In this document: piece by piece, positions 1 through 7,649 of the stretch | How the letters are laid out: the number at the start of each line of letters is the position of its first letter | Numbering within the stretch: position 1 is the stretch's first letter | DNA from: Pseudomonas viridiflava | GTDB lineage: Bacteria > Pseudomonadota > Gammaproteobacteria > Pseudomonadales > Pseudomonadaceae | Assembly (NCBI RefSeq): GCF_900580865.1 | Contig: NZ_UTBZ01000140.1 | Coordinates: 1 to 64,000, forward strand | Length of the DNA stretch: 64,000 nucleotides | Direction of reading: 5' to 3' | Notes under the pieces: generated by a model | The model's database searches: none | What the model saw: only the letters and a program-made list of their open reading frames with translations | Told to the model about the DNA's origin: nothing | Translations under genes and position numbers: made by a program

Positions 1-6
1 CAAGAT

Positions 7-300
7 TGTCAGGTCGGTGCTGGATGACCTGACAACTCGGTCAGTCCCCTCTCCCTTTGAGAGAGGGGGGAAGGGAGCAGATTTCTATGGCTTTCAGAAC
101 TTGAGTTCGACGCAGAAATGTCAGGTCGGTGCTGGATGACCTGACAACTCGGTCAGTCCCCTCTCCCTTTGAGAGAGGGGGGAAGGGAGCAGATTTCTAT
201 GGCTTTCAGAACTTGAGTTCGACGCAGGAATGTCAGGTCGGTGCTGGATGACCTGACAACTCGGTCAGTCCCCTCTCCCTCTGGGAGAGGGTTAGGGTGA
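7..300. repeat. 112-bp tandem repeat, two full copies and a partial third
   Basis: The same block begins at 7, 119 and 231, an exact 112-bp period. The first two copies are almost identical and the third diverges after about 50 bp into the CCCTCTCCC/GGGAGAGGG palindrome. Each copy contains the inverted pair GTCAGGTC and GACCTGAC, able to form an 8-bp stem with a 9-10 nt loop, followed by a second pyrimidine/purine palindrome. The block fills the space before urtB. It is non-coding, and the open frames that cross it look fortuitous. It could affect transcript stability between an upstream urtA and urtB. Confidence 0.85.
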
Positions 301-360
301 GGGGCGGATTCACAGCCGTACACCGCTCCATCGGCCACCGCAAGAAAGGAAACTCCACTA

Positions 361-1863
361 ATGCCCACTGCCATACACCGCTTTCTCATAGCCATCGCAC
401 TGTTGCTGCCAATGCTGGCCCACGCCGGTGATGCCGAAGACTTCGTCGCGGCCAATCCCGTGCAGCAAGCCAAATTGCTGGAAACCTGGGCCGCGCAGCC
501 CGATCCGGCGCGTATCGAACTGATCAACGCCCTGCAACAAGGCGAACTGAGCATCGACGGCCAACCCAAAACCCTGCGCCTGAACAACCGCCTGCGGGGT
601 CTGATCGATACCGCCATGGCCAGCCACCAATTGCTCGCCGCCGACGCCAAAATCCGTCTGACTGCCGCGCAGCAATTGCAGAAAAGCGCGAAACCCGCGC
701 AGCTGAAATTCCTCGACCAGCAACTCGCTGGCGAAAAAGATGAACGCGTCCATGCCGCCCTGAGTCTGGCACTGGCCAACCTGCAACTGGTCGACACTGA
801 CCCGGCTGTGCGACTCGCGGCGGTACGATTGCTTGGCGAAACCGGCGATCCACTGGCGCGCACGCGCCTTGAAGGCTTGCTCGAACCCGGCATCGAGAGC
901 GATGCCAGCGTACGCACCGCCGCTGAAACCAGCCTTGCTCAGGTCAAACGCAAACTGCTGATCGGCGAAATCCTCGGCCAAGCCTTCAGCGGCATGTCGC
1001 TCGGTTCGATTCTGCTGTTGGCTGCACTCGGTCTGGCGATCACCTTCGGCCTGCTCGGCGTGATCAACATGGCCCACGGCGAAATGCTGATGCTCGGTGC
1101 CTACTCGACCTACGTGGTGCAGTTGATGTTCCAGCGCTACGCACCGCAGGCCATCGAGTTCTATCCACTGATCGCCTTGCCGGTGGCGTTTTTCGTCACG
1201 GCGGCCATCGGCATGGCTTTGGAACGCACCGTGATTCGCCATCTCTACGGCCGCCCACTGGAAACCCTGCTCGCCACGTGGGGCATCAGCCTGATGCTGA
1301 TTCAACTGGTGCGCTTGTTGTTCGGTGCGCAGAACGTTGAAGTCGCCAACCCGGCGTGGCTGTCCGGCGGGATTCAAGTGCTGCCGAATCTGGTGCTGCC
1401 GTACAACCGCATCGTCATCATCGCGTTTGCACTGTTCGTCGTAGTGCTGACGTGGCTGCTGCTGAACAAAACCCGCCTGGGTCTCAACGTCCGCGCCGTC
1501 ACGCAGAACCGCAACATGGCCGCCTGCTGCGGTGTGCCTACCGGTCGCGTCGACATGCTCGCCTTCGGCCTCGGCTCGGGCATTGCCGGTCTCGGCGGTG
1601 TGGCGCTGAGCCAGATCGGCAACGTCGGTCCGGACCTCGGTCAGAGCTACATCATCGACTCGTTCCTGGTGGTGGTGCTCGGCGGCGTCGGTCAATTGGC
1701 CGGTAGTGTGCTCGCGGCGTTCGGCCTCGGCATCGCCAACAAGATTCTCGAACCGCAGATCGGTGCGGTGCTCGGCAAGATCCTGATCCTCGCGCTGATC
1801 ATTCTGTTTATCCAGAAACGTCCGCAAGGCCTCTTCGCACTGAAAGGACGGGTGATCGACTGA
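361..1863 (+). CDS. urtB: Urea ABC transporter permease UrtB
   Basis: This is one of the two inner-membrane permeases of the urea importer. The 500-residue protein starts with a signal peptide (hydrophobic stretch about 7-20, then AHA). A soluble helical region with HEAT-like repeats follows to about residue 200, then a LivH-type membrane domain from about 205 to the end with the signature LGLAITFGLLGVINMAHGE. The long N-terminal extension is typical of UrtB and separates it from LivH. AAGGAAA lies just upstream of the ATG. The stop overlaps the urtC start (TGATG). The following urtCDE and ureD support urea rather than an amino acid as substrate. urtA is not in the window. Confidence 0.95.
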   Translation: MPTAIHRFLIAIALLLPMLAHAGDAEDFVAANPVQQAKLLETWAAQPDPARIELINALQQGELSIDGQPKTLRLNNRLRGLIDTAMASHQLLAADAKIRLTAAQQLQKSAKPAQLKFLDQQLAGEKDERVHAALSLALANLQLVDTDPAVRLAAVRLLGETGDPLARTRLEGLLEPGIESDASVRTAAETSLAQVKRKLLIGEILGQAFSGMSLGSILLLAALGLAITFGLLGVINMAHGEMLMLGAYSTYVVQLMFQRYAPQAIEFYPLIALPVAFFVTAAIGMALERTVIRHLYGRPLETLLATWGISLMLIQLVRLLFGAQNVEVANPAWLSGGIQVLPNLVLPYNRIVIIAFALFVVVLTWLLLNKTRLGLNVRAVTQNRNMAACCGVPTGRVDMLAFGLGSGIAGLGGVALSQIGNVGPDLGQSYIIDSFLVVVLGGVGQLAGSVLAAFGLGIANKILEPQIGAVLGKILILALIILFIQKRPQGLFALKGRVID

Positions 1864-2942
1864 TGAACCAGCCTCTGTTAGTCACGGCCACACAAAAGGC
1901 CGGGCCGAAAGTCACGATCGCGGTCGGCGCGGTGATTCTCGCACTGCTGATCGCCCTGCCGCTGCTGTCATTGCTGCCAGCGGAAAGTGCTCTGTCGGTC
2001 TCGGCGTACACGCTGACGCTGGTCGGCAAAATCCTCTGCTACGCCATCGTCGCCCTCGCGCTGGATCTGGTCTGGGGTTACGCCGGTTTGCTGTCGCTGG
2101 GTCACGGTCTGTTCTTCGCCCTCGGCGGTTATGCGATGGGCATGTACCTGATGCGTCAGGCTGCCGGCGATGGTCTACCGGCGTTCATGACCTTCCTGTC
2201 ATGGAGCGAATTGCCGTGGTACTGGACCGGTACCAGCAGCTTCCTCTGGGCGATGTGTCTGGTGGTGTTGGCGCCGGGGTTGCTGGCGCTGGTGTTCGGA
2301 TTTTTCGCCTTCCGCTCGCGGATCAAGGGCGTGTATTTCTCGATCATGACCCAGGCCCTGACCTTCGCCGGCATGCTTCTGTTTTTCCGCAACGAGACCG
2401 GCTTCGGCGGCAACAACGGCTTTACCAATTTCCGCACCATCCTCGGTTTCGGCATCACTGAACCGGGCACGCGCGCGGTGTTGTTTCTGGCCACGGTGTT
2501 GCTGCTGGTGGCCAGTCTGTTCATCGGCTGGCGCCTGGCGCAGAGCAAGTTCGGCCGCGTGCTGACGGCGTTGCGTGATGCGGAAAACCGCTTGATGTTC
2601 TGCGGCTACGACCCACGCGGGTTCAAGTTGTTTGTGTGGGTGTTGAGTGCGGTGTTGTGTGGTCTGGCCGGGGCGTTGTACGTGCCGCAAGTGGGCATCA
2701 TCAACCCGAGCGAGATGTCGCCGACCAATTCAATTGAAGCAGCGGTGTGGGTGGCCCTTGGCGGGCGCGGCACCTTGATCGGCCCGTTGCTCGGTGCCGG
2801 TGTGGTCAACGGTATGAAGAGCTGGTTCACCGTGGCCTTCCCGGAATACTGGCTGTTCTTCCTCGGCGCGTTGTTCATCGTCGTGACGCTGTACTTGCCC
2901 AAAGGCGTGATCGGTCTGCTGAAGAAACGAGGTGAACAATGA
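1863..2942 (+). CDS. urtC: Urea ABC transporter permease UrtC
   Basis: This is the second permease of the urea importer, 359 residues and of the LivM type. Hydrophobic segments begin around residue 18 and run through most of the chain. The motif DLVWGYAGLLSLGHGLFFALG near residue 66 is the usual LivM/UrtC signature. The TGL-GNNGFT segment near 190 is also conserved in the family. It overlaps urtB by one base and urtD by four bases (ATGA), so the genes are translationally coupled. The position between urtB and urtD makes the assignment secure. Confidence 0.95.
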   Translation: MNQPLLVTATQKAGPKVTIAVGAVILALLIALPLLSLLPAESALSVSAYTLTLVGKILCYAIVALALDLVWGYAGLLSLGHGLFFALGGYAMGMYLMRQAAGDGLPAFMTFLSWSELPWYWTGTSSFLWAMCLVVLAPGLLALVFGFFAFRSRIKGVYFSIMTQALTFAGMLLFFRNETGFGGNNGFTNFRTILGFGITEPGTRAVLFLATVLLLVASLFIGWRLAQSKFGRVLTALRDAENRLMFCGYDPRGFKLFVWVLSAVLCGLAGALYVPQVGIINPSEMSPTNSIEAAVWVALGGRGTLIGPLLGAGVVNGMKSWFTVAFPEYWLFFLGALFIVVTLYLPKGVIGLLKKRGEQ

Positions 2943-3808
2943 GAGTCACGGCGAGCGCTGAATTCATGTTGGAACCGGCCTTCTTTCCCGTGGAACCGAA
3001 CAAGGACGCCGGCACCAGTCGCGACTCGATCGGCCTCGGCCAGCGCGTCGGGCCGGGTCTGGATACCCGTCACGGCACGATCCTCACACTGGAGGACATC
3101 AGCGTCAGCTTCGACGGCTTCCGTGCGCTGAACAATCTCAATCTGTACATCGGCGTCGGTGAGTTGCGCTGCATCATCGGCCCCAACGGCGCGGGCAAAA
3201 CCACGCTGATGGACGTGATCACCGGCAAGACCCGGCCCAGTCACGGCAAAGCGTGGTTCGGCGAAACCCTGGACCTGACGCAGATGAGCGAAGTGCAAAT
3301 CGCCCAGGCCGGCATAGGCCGCAAGTTCCAGAAGCCGACAGTGTTCGAAGCGCTGAGCGTGTTTGAAAACCTGGAACTGGCGCAGAAAACCGACAAGTCA
3401 GTGTGGGCCAGTTTGCGGGCACGTTTGAGTGGCGAGCAGAAGGACCGGATCAGCGAAGTGCTGGAGACGATTCGACTGACCACTTCGGTCAATCGTCAGG
3501 CGGGGTTGCTCTCCCACGGGCAGAAGCAGTTTCTCGAGATCGGTATGTTGCTGATGCAGGACCCGCAACTGTTGCTGCTCGATGAGCCGGTGGCGGGCAT
3601 GACTGATGCGGAAACCGAGTTCACTGCTGAATTGTTCAAGAGCCTGGCGGGCAAGCATTCGCTGATGGTGGTCGAGCATGACATGGGCTTTGTCGGCTCG
3701 ATTGCCGACCACGTCACCGTGTTGCATCAGGGCAGCGTGTTGGCTGAGGGCTCGCTTGAGCAAGTGCAGGAAAACGAGCGCGTGATCGAGGTCTACCTCG
3801 GCCGCTGA
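2939..3808 (+). CDS. urtD: Urea ABC transporter ATP-binding protein UrtD
   Basis: This is a cytoplasmic ATPase of the urea importer, 289 residues, LivG-like. The Walker A motif is GPNGAGKTT near residue 82, the ABC signature is LLSHGQKQFLEIG near 188, and Walker B is LLLLDEPVAGM. About 40 residues precede the ABC fold; this is longer than LivG but usual for UrtD. The start overlaps the urtC stop in ATGA. A REP doublet separates it from urtE, so this is the only junction in the operon that is not tightly packed. Confidence 0.95.
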   Translation: MRVTASAEFMLEPAFFPVEPNKDAGTSRDSIGLGQRVGPGLDTRHGTILTLEDISVSFDGFRALNNLNLYIGVGELRCIIGPNGAGKTTLMDVITGKTRPSHGKAWFGETLDLTQMSEVQIAQAGIGRKFQKPTVFEALSVFENLELAQKTDKSVWASLRARLSGEQKDRISEVLETIRLTTSVNRQAGLLSHGQKQFLEIGMLLMQDPQLLLLDEPVAGMTDAETEFTAELFKSLAGKHSLMVVEHDMGFVGSIADHVTVLHQGSVLAEGSLEQVQENERVIEVYLGR

Positions 3809-3830
3809 ACTGCAAACACTCATCAAAACT

Positions 3831-3918
3831 GTGGGAGCGAGCCTGCTCGCGAAAGCGGTGCATCAGGCGATGAACATGCTGAATGTCACACCGCATTCGC
3901 GAGCAGGCTCGCTCCCAC
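3831..3918. repeat. REP doublet (REPIN) between urtD and urtE
   Basis: Two inverted copies of the core GTGGGAGCGAGCCTGCTCGC flank about 40 bp of spacer. The element sits inside the urt operon, 22 bp after the urtD stop and 32 bp before the urtE start. An open frame in phase with urtE runs through it, but the good ribosome-binding site lies after the element, so the repeat is not translated as part of UrtE. Confidence 0.9.
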
Positions 3919-3950
3919 AGGGTTCTGTGTGCAACAGAAGGAATTCGAAC

Positions 3951-4649
3951 ATGCTGCAAGTCGACAAGCTGCACCAGTACTACGGCGGTAGCCACATCCT
4001 GCGTGGCCTGTCTTTCGACGTAAAAGTCGGCGAAGTCACCTGCCTGCTCGGCCGTAACGGTGTCGGCAAAACCACCCTGCTCAAATGCCTGATGGGCCTG
4101 CTGCCGGCCAAAGAAGGCGTGGTGAATTGGGAAGGCAAACCGATCACCACGTTCAAGCCGCACCAGCGCGTTCACGCCGGGATCGCTTACGTGCCGCAAG
4201 GCCGGGAAATCTTCGGACGCCTGACCGTGGAAGAAAACCTGCTGATGGGTTTGTCACGCTTTCCCGGCAGTGAAGCCAAAGAAGTCCCAGGTTTCATTTA
4301 TGAATTGTTCCCGGTGCTGCTACAAATGAAGCAGCGCCGCGGCGGTGACCTCTCCGGCGGTCAGCAGCAACAGCTTGCGATTGGCCGCGCATTGGCCAGC
4401 CGCCCGCGTTTATTGATCCTCGATGAGCCAACCGAAGGCATTCAACCCTCGGTGATCAAAGAGATCGGCGCGGTGATCAAGAAACTCGCGGCACGCGGTG
4501 ACATGGCTATTTTGTTGGTCGAGCAGTTCTACGATTTTGCCGCGGAACTGGCCGATCAGTACCTGGTGATGTCCAGAGGCGAGATCGTCCAGCAGGGTCG
4601 CGGTGAAAATATGGAGGCCGAGGGTGTACGCGGGCTGGTAACGATCTAG
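3951..4649 (+). CDS. urtE: Urea ABC transporter ATP-binding protein UrtE
   Basis: This is the second ATPase of the urea importer, 232 residues, LivF-like. Walker A is GRNGVGKTT near residue 32, the signature is LSGGQQQQLAIGRAL near 132, and Walker B is LLILDEPTEGIQ. The start at 3951 is chosen because AGAAGGA lies 8-9 bases upstream and the protein then begins MLQVDKLHQYYG, as in the family. An earlier in-frame start at 3831 would translate the REP repeat and is rejected. ureD follows after 43 bases. Confidence 0.95.
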   Translation: MLQVDKLHQYYGGSHILRGLSFDVKVGEVTCLLGRNGVGKTTLLKCLMGLLPAKEGVVNWEGKPITTFKPHQRVHAGIAYVPQGREIFGRLTVEENLLMGLSRFPGSEAKEVPGFIYELFPVLLQMKQRRGGDLSGGQQQQLAIGRALASRPRLLILDEPTEGIQPSVIKEIGAVIKKLAARGDMAILLVEQFYDFAAELADQYLVMSRGEIVQQGRGENMEAEGVRGLVTI

Positions 4650-4692
4650 TACAACGAACTAATCTGTAGCTTCCTAACGATAATTACACACC

Positions 4693-5532
4693 ATGAATTC
4701 GACTGTTGCACCTGCCCTGTTTACCCCGAGCTGGCACGCCGAGCTGGAACTGGCTTATGCCCGTTTCGGCGACTGCACGCGCCCGGTCATGCGTCGACAC
4801 CTCGGCCCGCTGCGGGTGCAAAAACACCTGTACGCCGAAGGCCCCGAGGTCTGCCAGCACATCATCGTCCACCCACCGGGCGGGATTGCCGGCGGTGATC
4901 GGCTGGACATCAGCGCCCGCGTCGAACACGGCGCGTGGGCGCAGATCACCAGCCCCGGCGCAGCCAAGTGGTATCGCGCCGGGGGACCGGCTTATCAGAA
5001 GCTCGACCTGCACATTGCTGCCGGGGCGACACTGGAATGGTTGCCGCAAGAGACCATCGTCTACAGCGCCGCTCAGGCCGAACTGACCACCTCGATTGAC
5101 CTGGAGGGCGACGCCCGGCTGTTCTACTGGGACGTGGTGGCGCTGGGTCGTCCGGCCAGTGGCGAGCGTTTCGACCTCGGGCATTTTCAGGCGCATCTGG
5201 ATATTCGCCGCGATGGTCGATTGCTCTGGCATGAACGCCAGCGCATTGTCGGGAACGATGGTTTGCTTGATTCGCCGATCGGGCTGGATGGCAATCCGGT
5301 GTTTGCGACGCTGCTGGTTACCGGGGAAATCGAAGCCGAGCTGCTGGAGCGCTGCCGCTCGCTGAATCACCAAGTACGCGGGGATCTGACCCAGTTACCG
5401 GGTTTGCTGGTCGCCCGATGCCTGGCCAGTGAAGCGCTGTTGGCTCGTGGCTGGCTCATCGATTTATGGCGATTGCTAAGACCCGCCCTGCTAGGACGAG
5501 AAGCCCGACCACCACGAATCTGGAGTACTTGA
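4693..5532 (+). CDS. ureD: Urease accessory protein UreD (UreH)
   Basis: This maturation chaperone binds apo-urease and, with UreF and UreG, allows nickel insertion and lysine carbamylation. It has 279 residues, normal for the family. Typical UreD segments are visible: HPPGGIAGGD near residue 56, the TSPGAAKWYR motif near 85, and a long central beta region with LEWLPQETIVY. No strong Shine-Dalgarno sequence precedes the ATG. It follows urtE and precedes ureA, the usual Pseudomonas order. Confidence 0.95.
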   Translation: MNSTVAPALFTPSWHAELELAYARFGDCTRPVMRRHLGPLRVQKHLYAEGPEVCQHIIVHPPGGIAGGDRLDISARVEHGAWAQITSPGAAKWYRAGGPAYQKLDLHIAAGATLEWLPQETIVYSAAQAELTTSIDLEGDARLFYWDVVALGRPASGERFDLGHFQAHLDIRRDGRLLWHERQRIVGNDGLLDSPIGLDGNPVFATLLVTGEIEAELLERCRSLNHQVRGDLTQLPGLLVARCLASEALLARGWLIDLWRLLRPALLGREARPPRIWST

Positions 5533-5758
5533 AGGCCCACCCTCACCCCCCGCCCTCTCCCGGAGGGAGAGGGAGCCTGACCGAACTCAATGAACGAAAT
5601 TTTGCTATCTCAACGAATTTTGCTGACTGACACGGCCCTGACAATCAACCGCGATCAGTCCCCTCTTCCTACGGGAGAGGGCTAGGGTGAGGGGTGGTTC
5701 CAACTGGCACCGCGCTCACCGCAACAACCACACAAATCTGCCCTGATGGAACCCCACA
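5533..5758. repeat. ureD-ureA spacer with two GC-rich palindromic repeats
   Basis: The spacer holds two copies of the CCCTCACCC/CCCTCTCCC...GGGAGAGGG palindrome (about 5538-5573 and 5658-5695). This repeat also occurs before urtB, twice before ureC, near 15026-15320 and near 52632-52806. Each copy could fold into a short GC-rich hairpin in the mRNA. No coding potential was seen. Confidence 0.75.
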
Positions 5759-6061
5759 ATGGACCTGACCCCACGCGAAAAAGACAAGCTGCTGATCTTC
5801 ACCGCCGGCCTCGTCGCCGAGCGGCGTTTGGCGCGCGGTGTGAAACTCAATTACCCGGAAGCCATGGCTTACATCTCCGCCGCGCTGCTCGAAGGTGCGC
5901 GTGACGGCCAGACCGTGGCCGAGCTGATGCACTTCGGCACCACCCTGCTCAACCGCGAGCAAGTGATGGAAGGCATCCCGGAAATGATCCCGGAGATCCA
6001 GGTCGAAGCGACGTTCCCCGACGGCACCAAACTGGTCACCGTCCACCAACCGATCGTCTGA
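5759..6061 (+). CDS. ureA: Urease gamma subunit UreA
   Basis: This is the small structural subunit of urease, exactly 100 residues, the standard length. The start MDLTPREKDKLLIFTAGLVA and the segment GVKLNYPEAMAYI are diagnostic of the family. The C-terminal half has the VPEMIPEIQVEATFPDGTKLVT-type segment (here IPEMIPEIQVEATFPDG), the region that packs against UreB. Two acetyltransferase genes separate it from ureB, as in other pseudomonads. Confidence 0.97.
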   Translation: MDLTPREKDKLLIFTAGLVAERRLARGVKLNYPEAMAYISAALLEGARDGQTVAELMHFGTTLLNREQVMEGIPEMIPEIQVEATFPDGTKLVTVHQPIV

Positions 6062-6070
6062 GGCTACGCC

Positions 6071-6604
6071 ATGACTTACACCATTCGCGATGCCGTCCAC
6101 GCCGATCTACCGGCGATCCGCGACATCTACAACGATGCCGTACTCAACACCACGGCGATCTGGAATGAACAAGCCGTCGACCTCGGTAACCGTCAGGCGT
6201 GGTTCAGCGCCCGTCAGGCCCAGGCTTATCCGATTCTGGTGATCGTCGACGGCGACAACAGCGTGCTCGGCTACGCTTCGTTTGGTGACTGGCGGCCGTT
6301 CGACGGTTTTCGCCACACCGTCGAGCATTCGGTCTACGTGCGCAGCGATCAGCGCGGCAACGGCCTCGGCCCGCAACTGATGAGCGTGCTGATCGAGCGG
6401 GCGAAGACCTGCGACAAGCACGTGATGGTCGCCGCCATTGAAAGCGGCAACGCCGCCTCGATTCGTCTGCACGAGCGCGCCGGATTCAGCATCACCGGGC
6501 AGATGCCGCAAGTCGGTACCAAGTTCGGTCGCTGGCTCGACCTGACGTTTATGCAACTGACCCTCAATCCTGGCGCGGAGCCGCCTGACGCCAACAAGGA
6601 GTGA
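6071..6604 (+). CDS. GNAT acetyltransferase, phosphinothricin acetyltransferase-like
   Basis: This 177-residue GNAT enzyme resembles the Pat/Bar/MddA group that acetylates the amino group of glutamate analogues such as methionine sulfoximine. The fold is visible from the N-terminal strand-helix TIRDAVHADLPAIRDIYNDA to the acetyl-CoA site QRGNGLGPQLM near residue 96 and the AAIESGNAASIRLHERAGF segment. It begins 9 bases after ureA. Its stop overlaps the following gene's GTGA, so it is co-transcribed with urease although it is not a known urease component. The substrate assignment is an inference. Confidence 0.85.
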   Translation: MTYTIRDAVHADLPAIRDIYNDAVLNTTAIWNEQAVDLGNRQAWFSARQAQAYPILVIVDGDNSVLGYASFGDWRPFDGFRHTVEHSVYVRSDQRGNGLGPQLMSVLIERAKTCDKHVMVAAIESGNAASIRLHERAGFSITGQMPQVGTKFGRWLDLTFMQLTLNPGAEPPDANKE

Positions 6605-6609
6605 CACCG

Positions 6610-7143
6610 ATGAACGCCGCCCAACTGCGCCGCGTCAATGCTGAAAGTTTTGCGCATTACCGTCAGGGCCTGATCGACCTGCTGCTCGATGCCGTGGGTT
6701 ACGGCGCCAGCGTCGGCTTCATGGCCGACCTCGATGCAACGCAGGCGCGCGCCTACTTCGATGAAGTGCAGGACAACGTCAACAAGGGCAGCGTATTGCT
6801 CTGGGTGGTGGTCAAGGACGAGCAAGTGCTGGCCAGTGTGCAACTGGGCCTGTGCCAGAAGGCCAACGGCCTCAACCGCGCCGAGGTGCAGAAACTGCTG
6901 GTGCGCGAACACGCACGCCGTCGCGGCCTCGGCCAGCAATTGATGAGTGCGCTGGAACTCGAAGCGCCGAAACACAAGCGCGGCATGCTTTACCTCGACA
7001 CCGAGGCCGGCTCGCCCGCCGAAGATTTCTACAAGGCACTGGGTTACACCCGCGCGGGGCAGATTCCCGATTACGCCTGCGACCCGACCGGCACTTATCG
7101 GCCGACCGCCCTCTATTACAAAATTCTGCAAGGAGCCCAGTGA
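6610..7143 (+). CDS. GNAT family N-acetyltransferase, second of the ureA-ureB pair
   Basis: This is a 177-residue GNAT protein, distinct from its neighbour. The acetyl-CoA binding motif is HARRRGLGQQLM near residue 100, followed by YLDTEAGSPAEDFYKALGY, typical of small-molecule GNATs. The start is placed at 6610 because AAGGAG ends 8 bases upstream; a GTG at 6601 is possible but badly placed. Its stop overlaps the ureB start in TGATG. The substrate is unknown. Confidence 0.85.
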   Translation: MNAAQLRRVNAESFAHYRQGLIDLLLDAVGYGASVGFMADLDATQARAYFDEVQDNVNKGSVLLWVVVKDEQVLASVQLGLCQKANGLNRAEVQKLLVREHARRRGLGQQLMSALELEAPKHKRGMLYLDTEAGSPAEDFYKALGYTRAGQIPDYACDPTGTYRPTALYYKILQGAQ

Positions 7144-7448
7144 TGATTCCTGGCGAGTACCAGATCCAGTCTGGCGACATCGAACTCAACGTCGGCCGCC
7201 GCACCGTCAGCCTGAAAGTCGCCAACAGCGGCGACCGGCCTATTCAGGTCGGTTCGCACTATCACTTTTTCGAAACCAACGACGCACTGACCTTTGATCG
7301 CGCGGCGAGCCGTGGCATGCGCCTGAATATTCCGGCCGGCACCGCGGTGCGCTTTGAGCCGGGGCAAAGCCGTGAGGTTGAGCTTGTGGATTATGCCGGG
7401 CATCGGCGGGTGTTCGGATTTGCCGGACGGATCATGGGCGACCTCTGA
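7143..7448 (+). CDS. ureB: Urease beta subunit UreB
   Basis: This is the second small structural subunit of urease, 101 residues, the family's usual size. The protein starts MIPGEYQIQSGDIELN and carries the conserved NSGDRPIQVGSHYHFFETN segment and the C-terminal GHRRVFGFAGRIMG. The frame is open far upstream within the preceding gene, but this ATG, one base inside the previous stop, is the accepted start. About 200 bases of repeat-rich spacer separate it from ureC. Confidence 0.97.
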   Translation: MIPGEYQIQSGDIELNVGRRTVSLKVANSGDRPIQVGSHYHFFETNDALTFDRAASRGMRLNIPAGTAVRFEPGQSREVELVDYAGHRRVFGFAGRIMGDL

Positions 7449-7649
7449 TATCTGCGTGCACCGCGGCCCCTCACCCCAGCCCTCTCCCGAGGGAGAGGGA
7501 GCCGTTCACCGATAGCCGACCCACCGTGAACAGTCCCTCGCCGGAGTTGATCACCGATAGCAGCCTCACCGCGTACAGTCCCCTCTCCCTCTGGGAGAGG
7601 GCTAGGGTGAGGGTCAATGGCTCACCACTATTTTCTTGAAGGACGCAGC
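7449..7649. repeat. ureB-ureC spacer with two GC-rich palindromes
   Basis: Two CCCTCTCCC/GGGAGAGGG palindromes lie at about 7467-7501 and 7578-7615, of the same family as those before ureA and urtB. The ureC ribosome-binding site GAAGGA (7638-7643) follows directly. The spacing is unusual for two subunits of one enzyme, which are often nearly contiguous. Confidence 0.75.

Noticed and set aside
1..300. Tandem repeats as a CRISPR array
   Set aside because: The 112-bp units are contiguous, without unique spacers, and no cas gene is near.
3831..3950. N-terminal extension of UrtE from 3831
   Set aside because: It would translate the REP element; the strong ribosome-binding site and the conserved N-terminus point to 3951.
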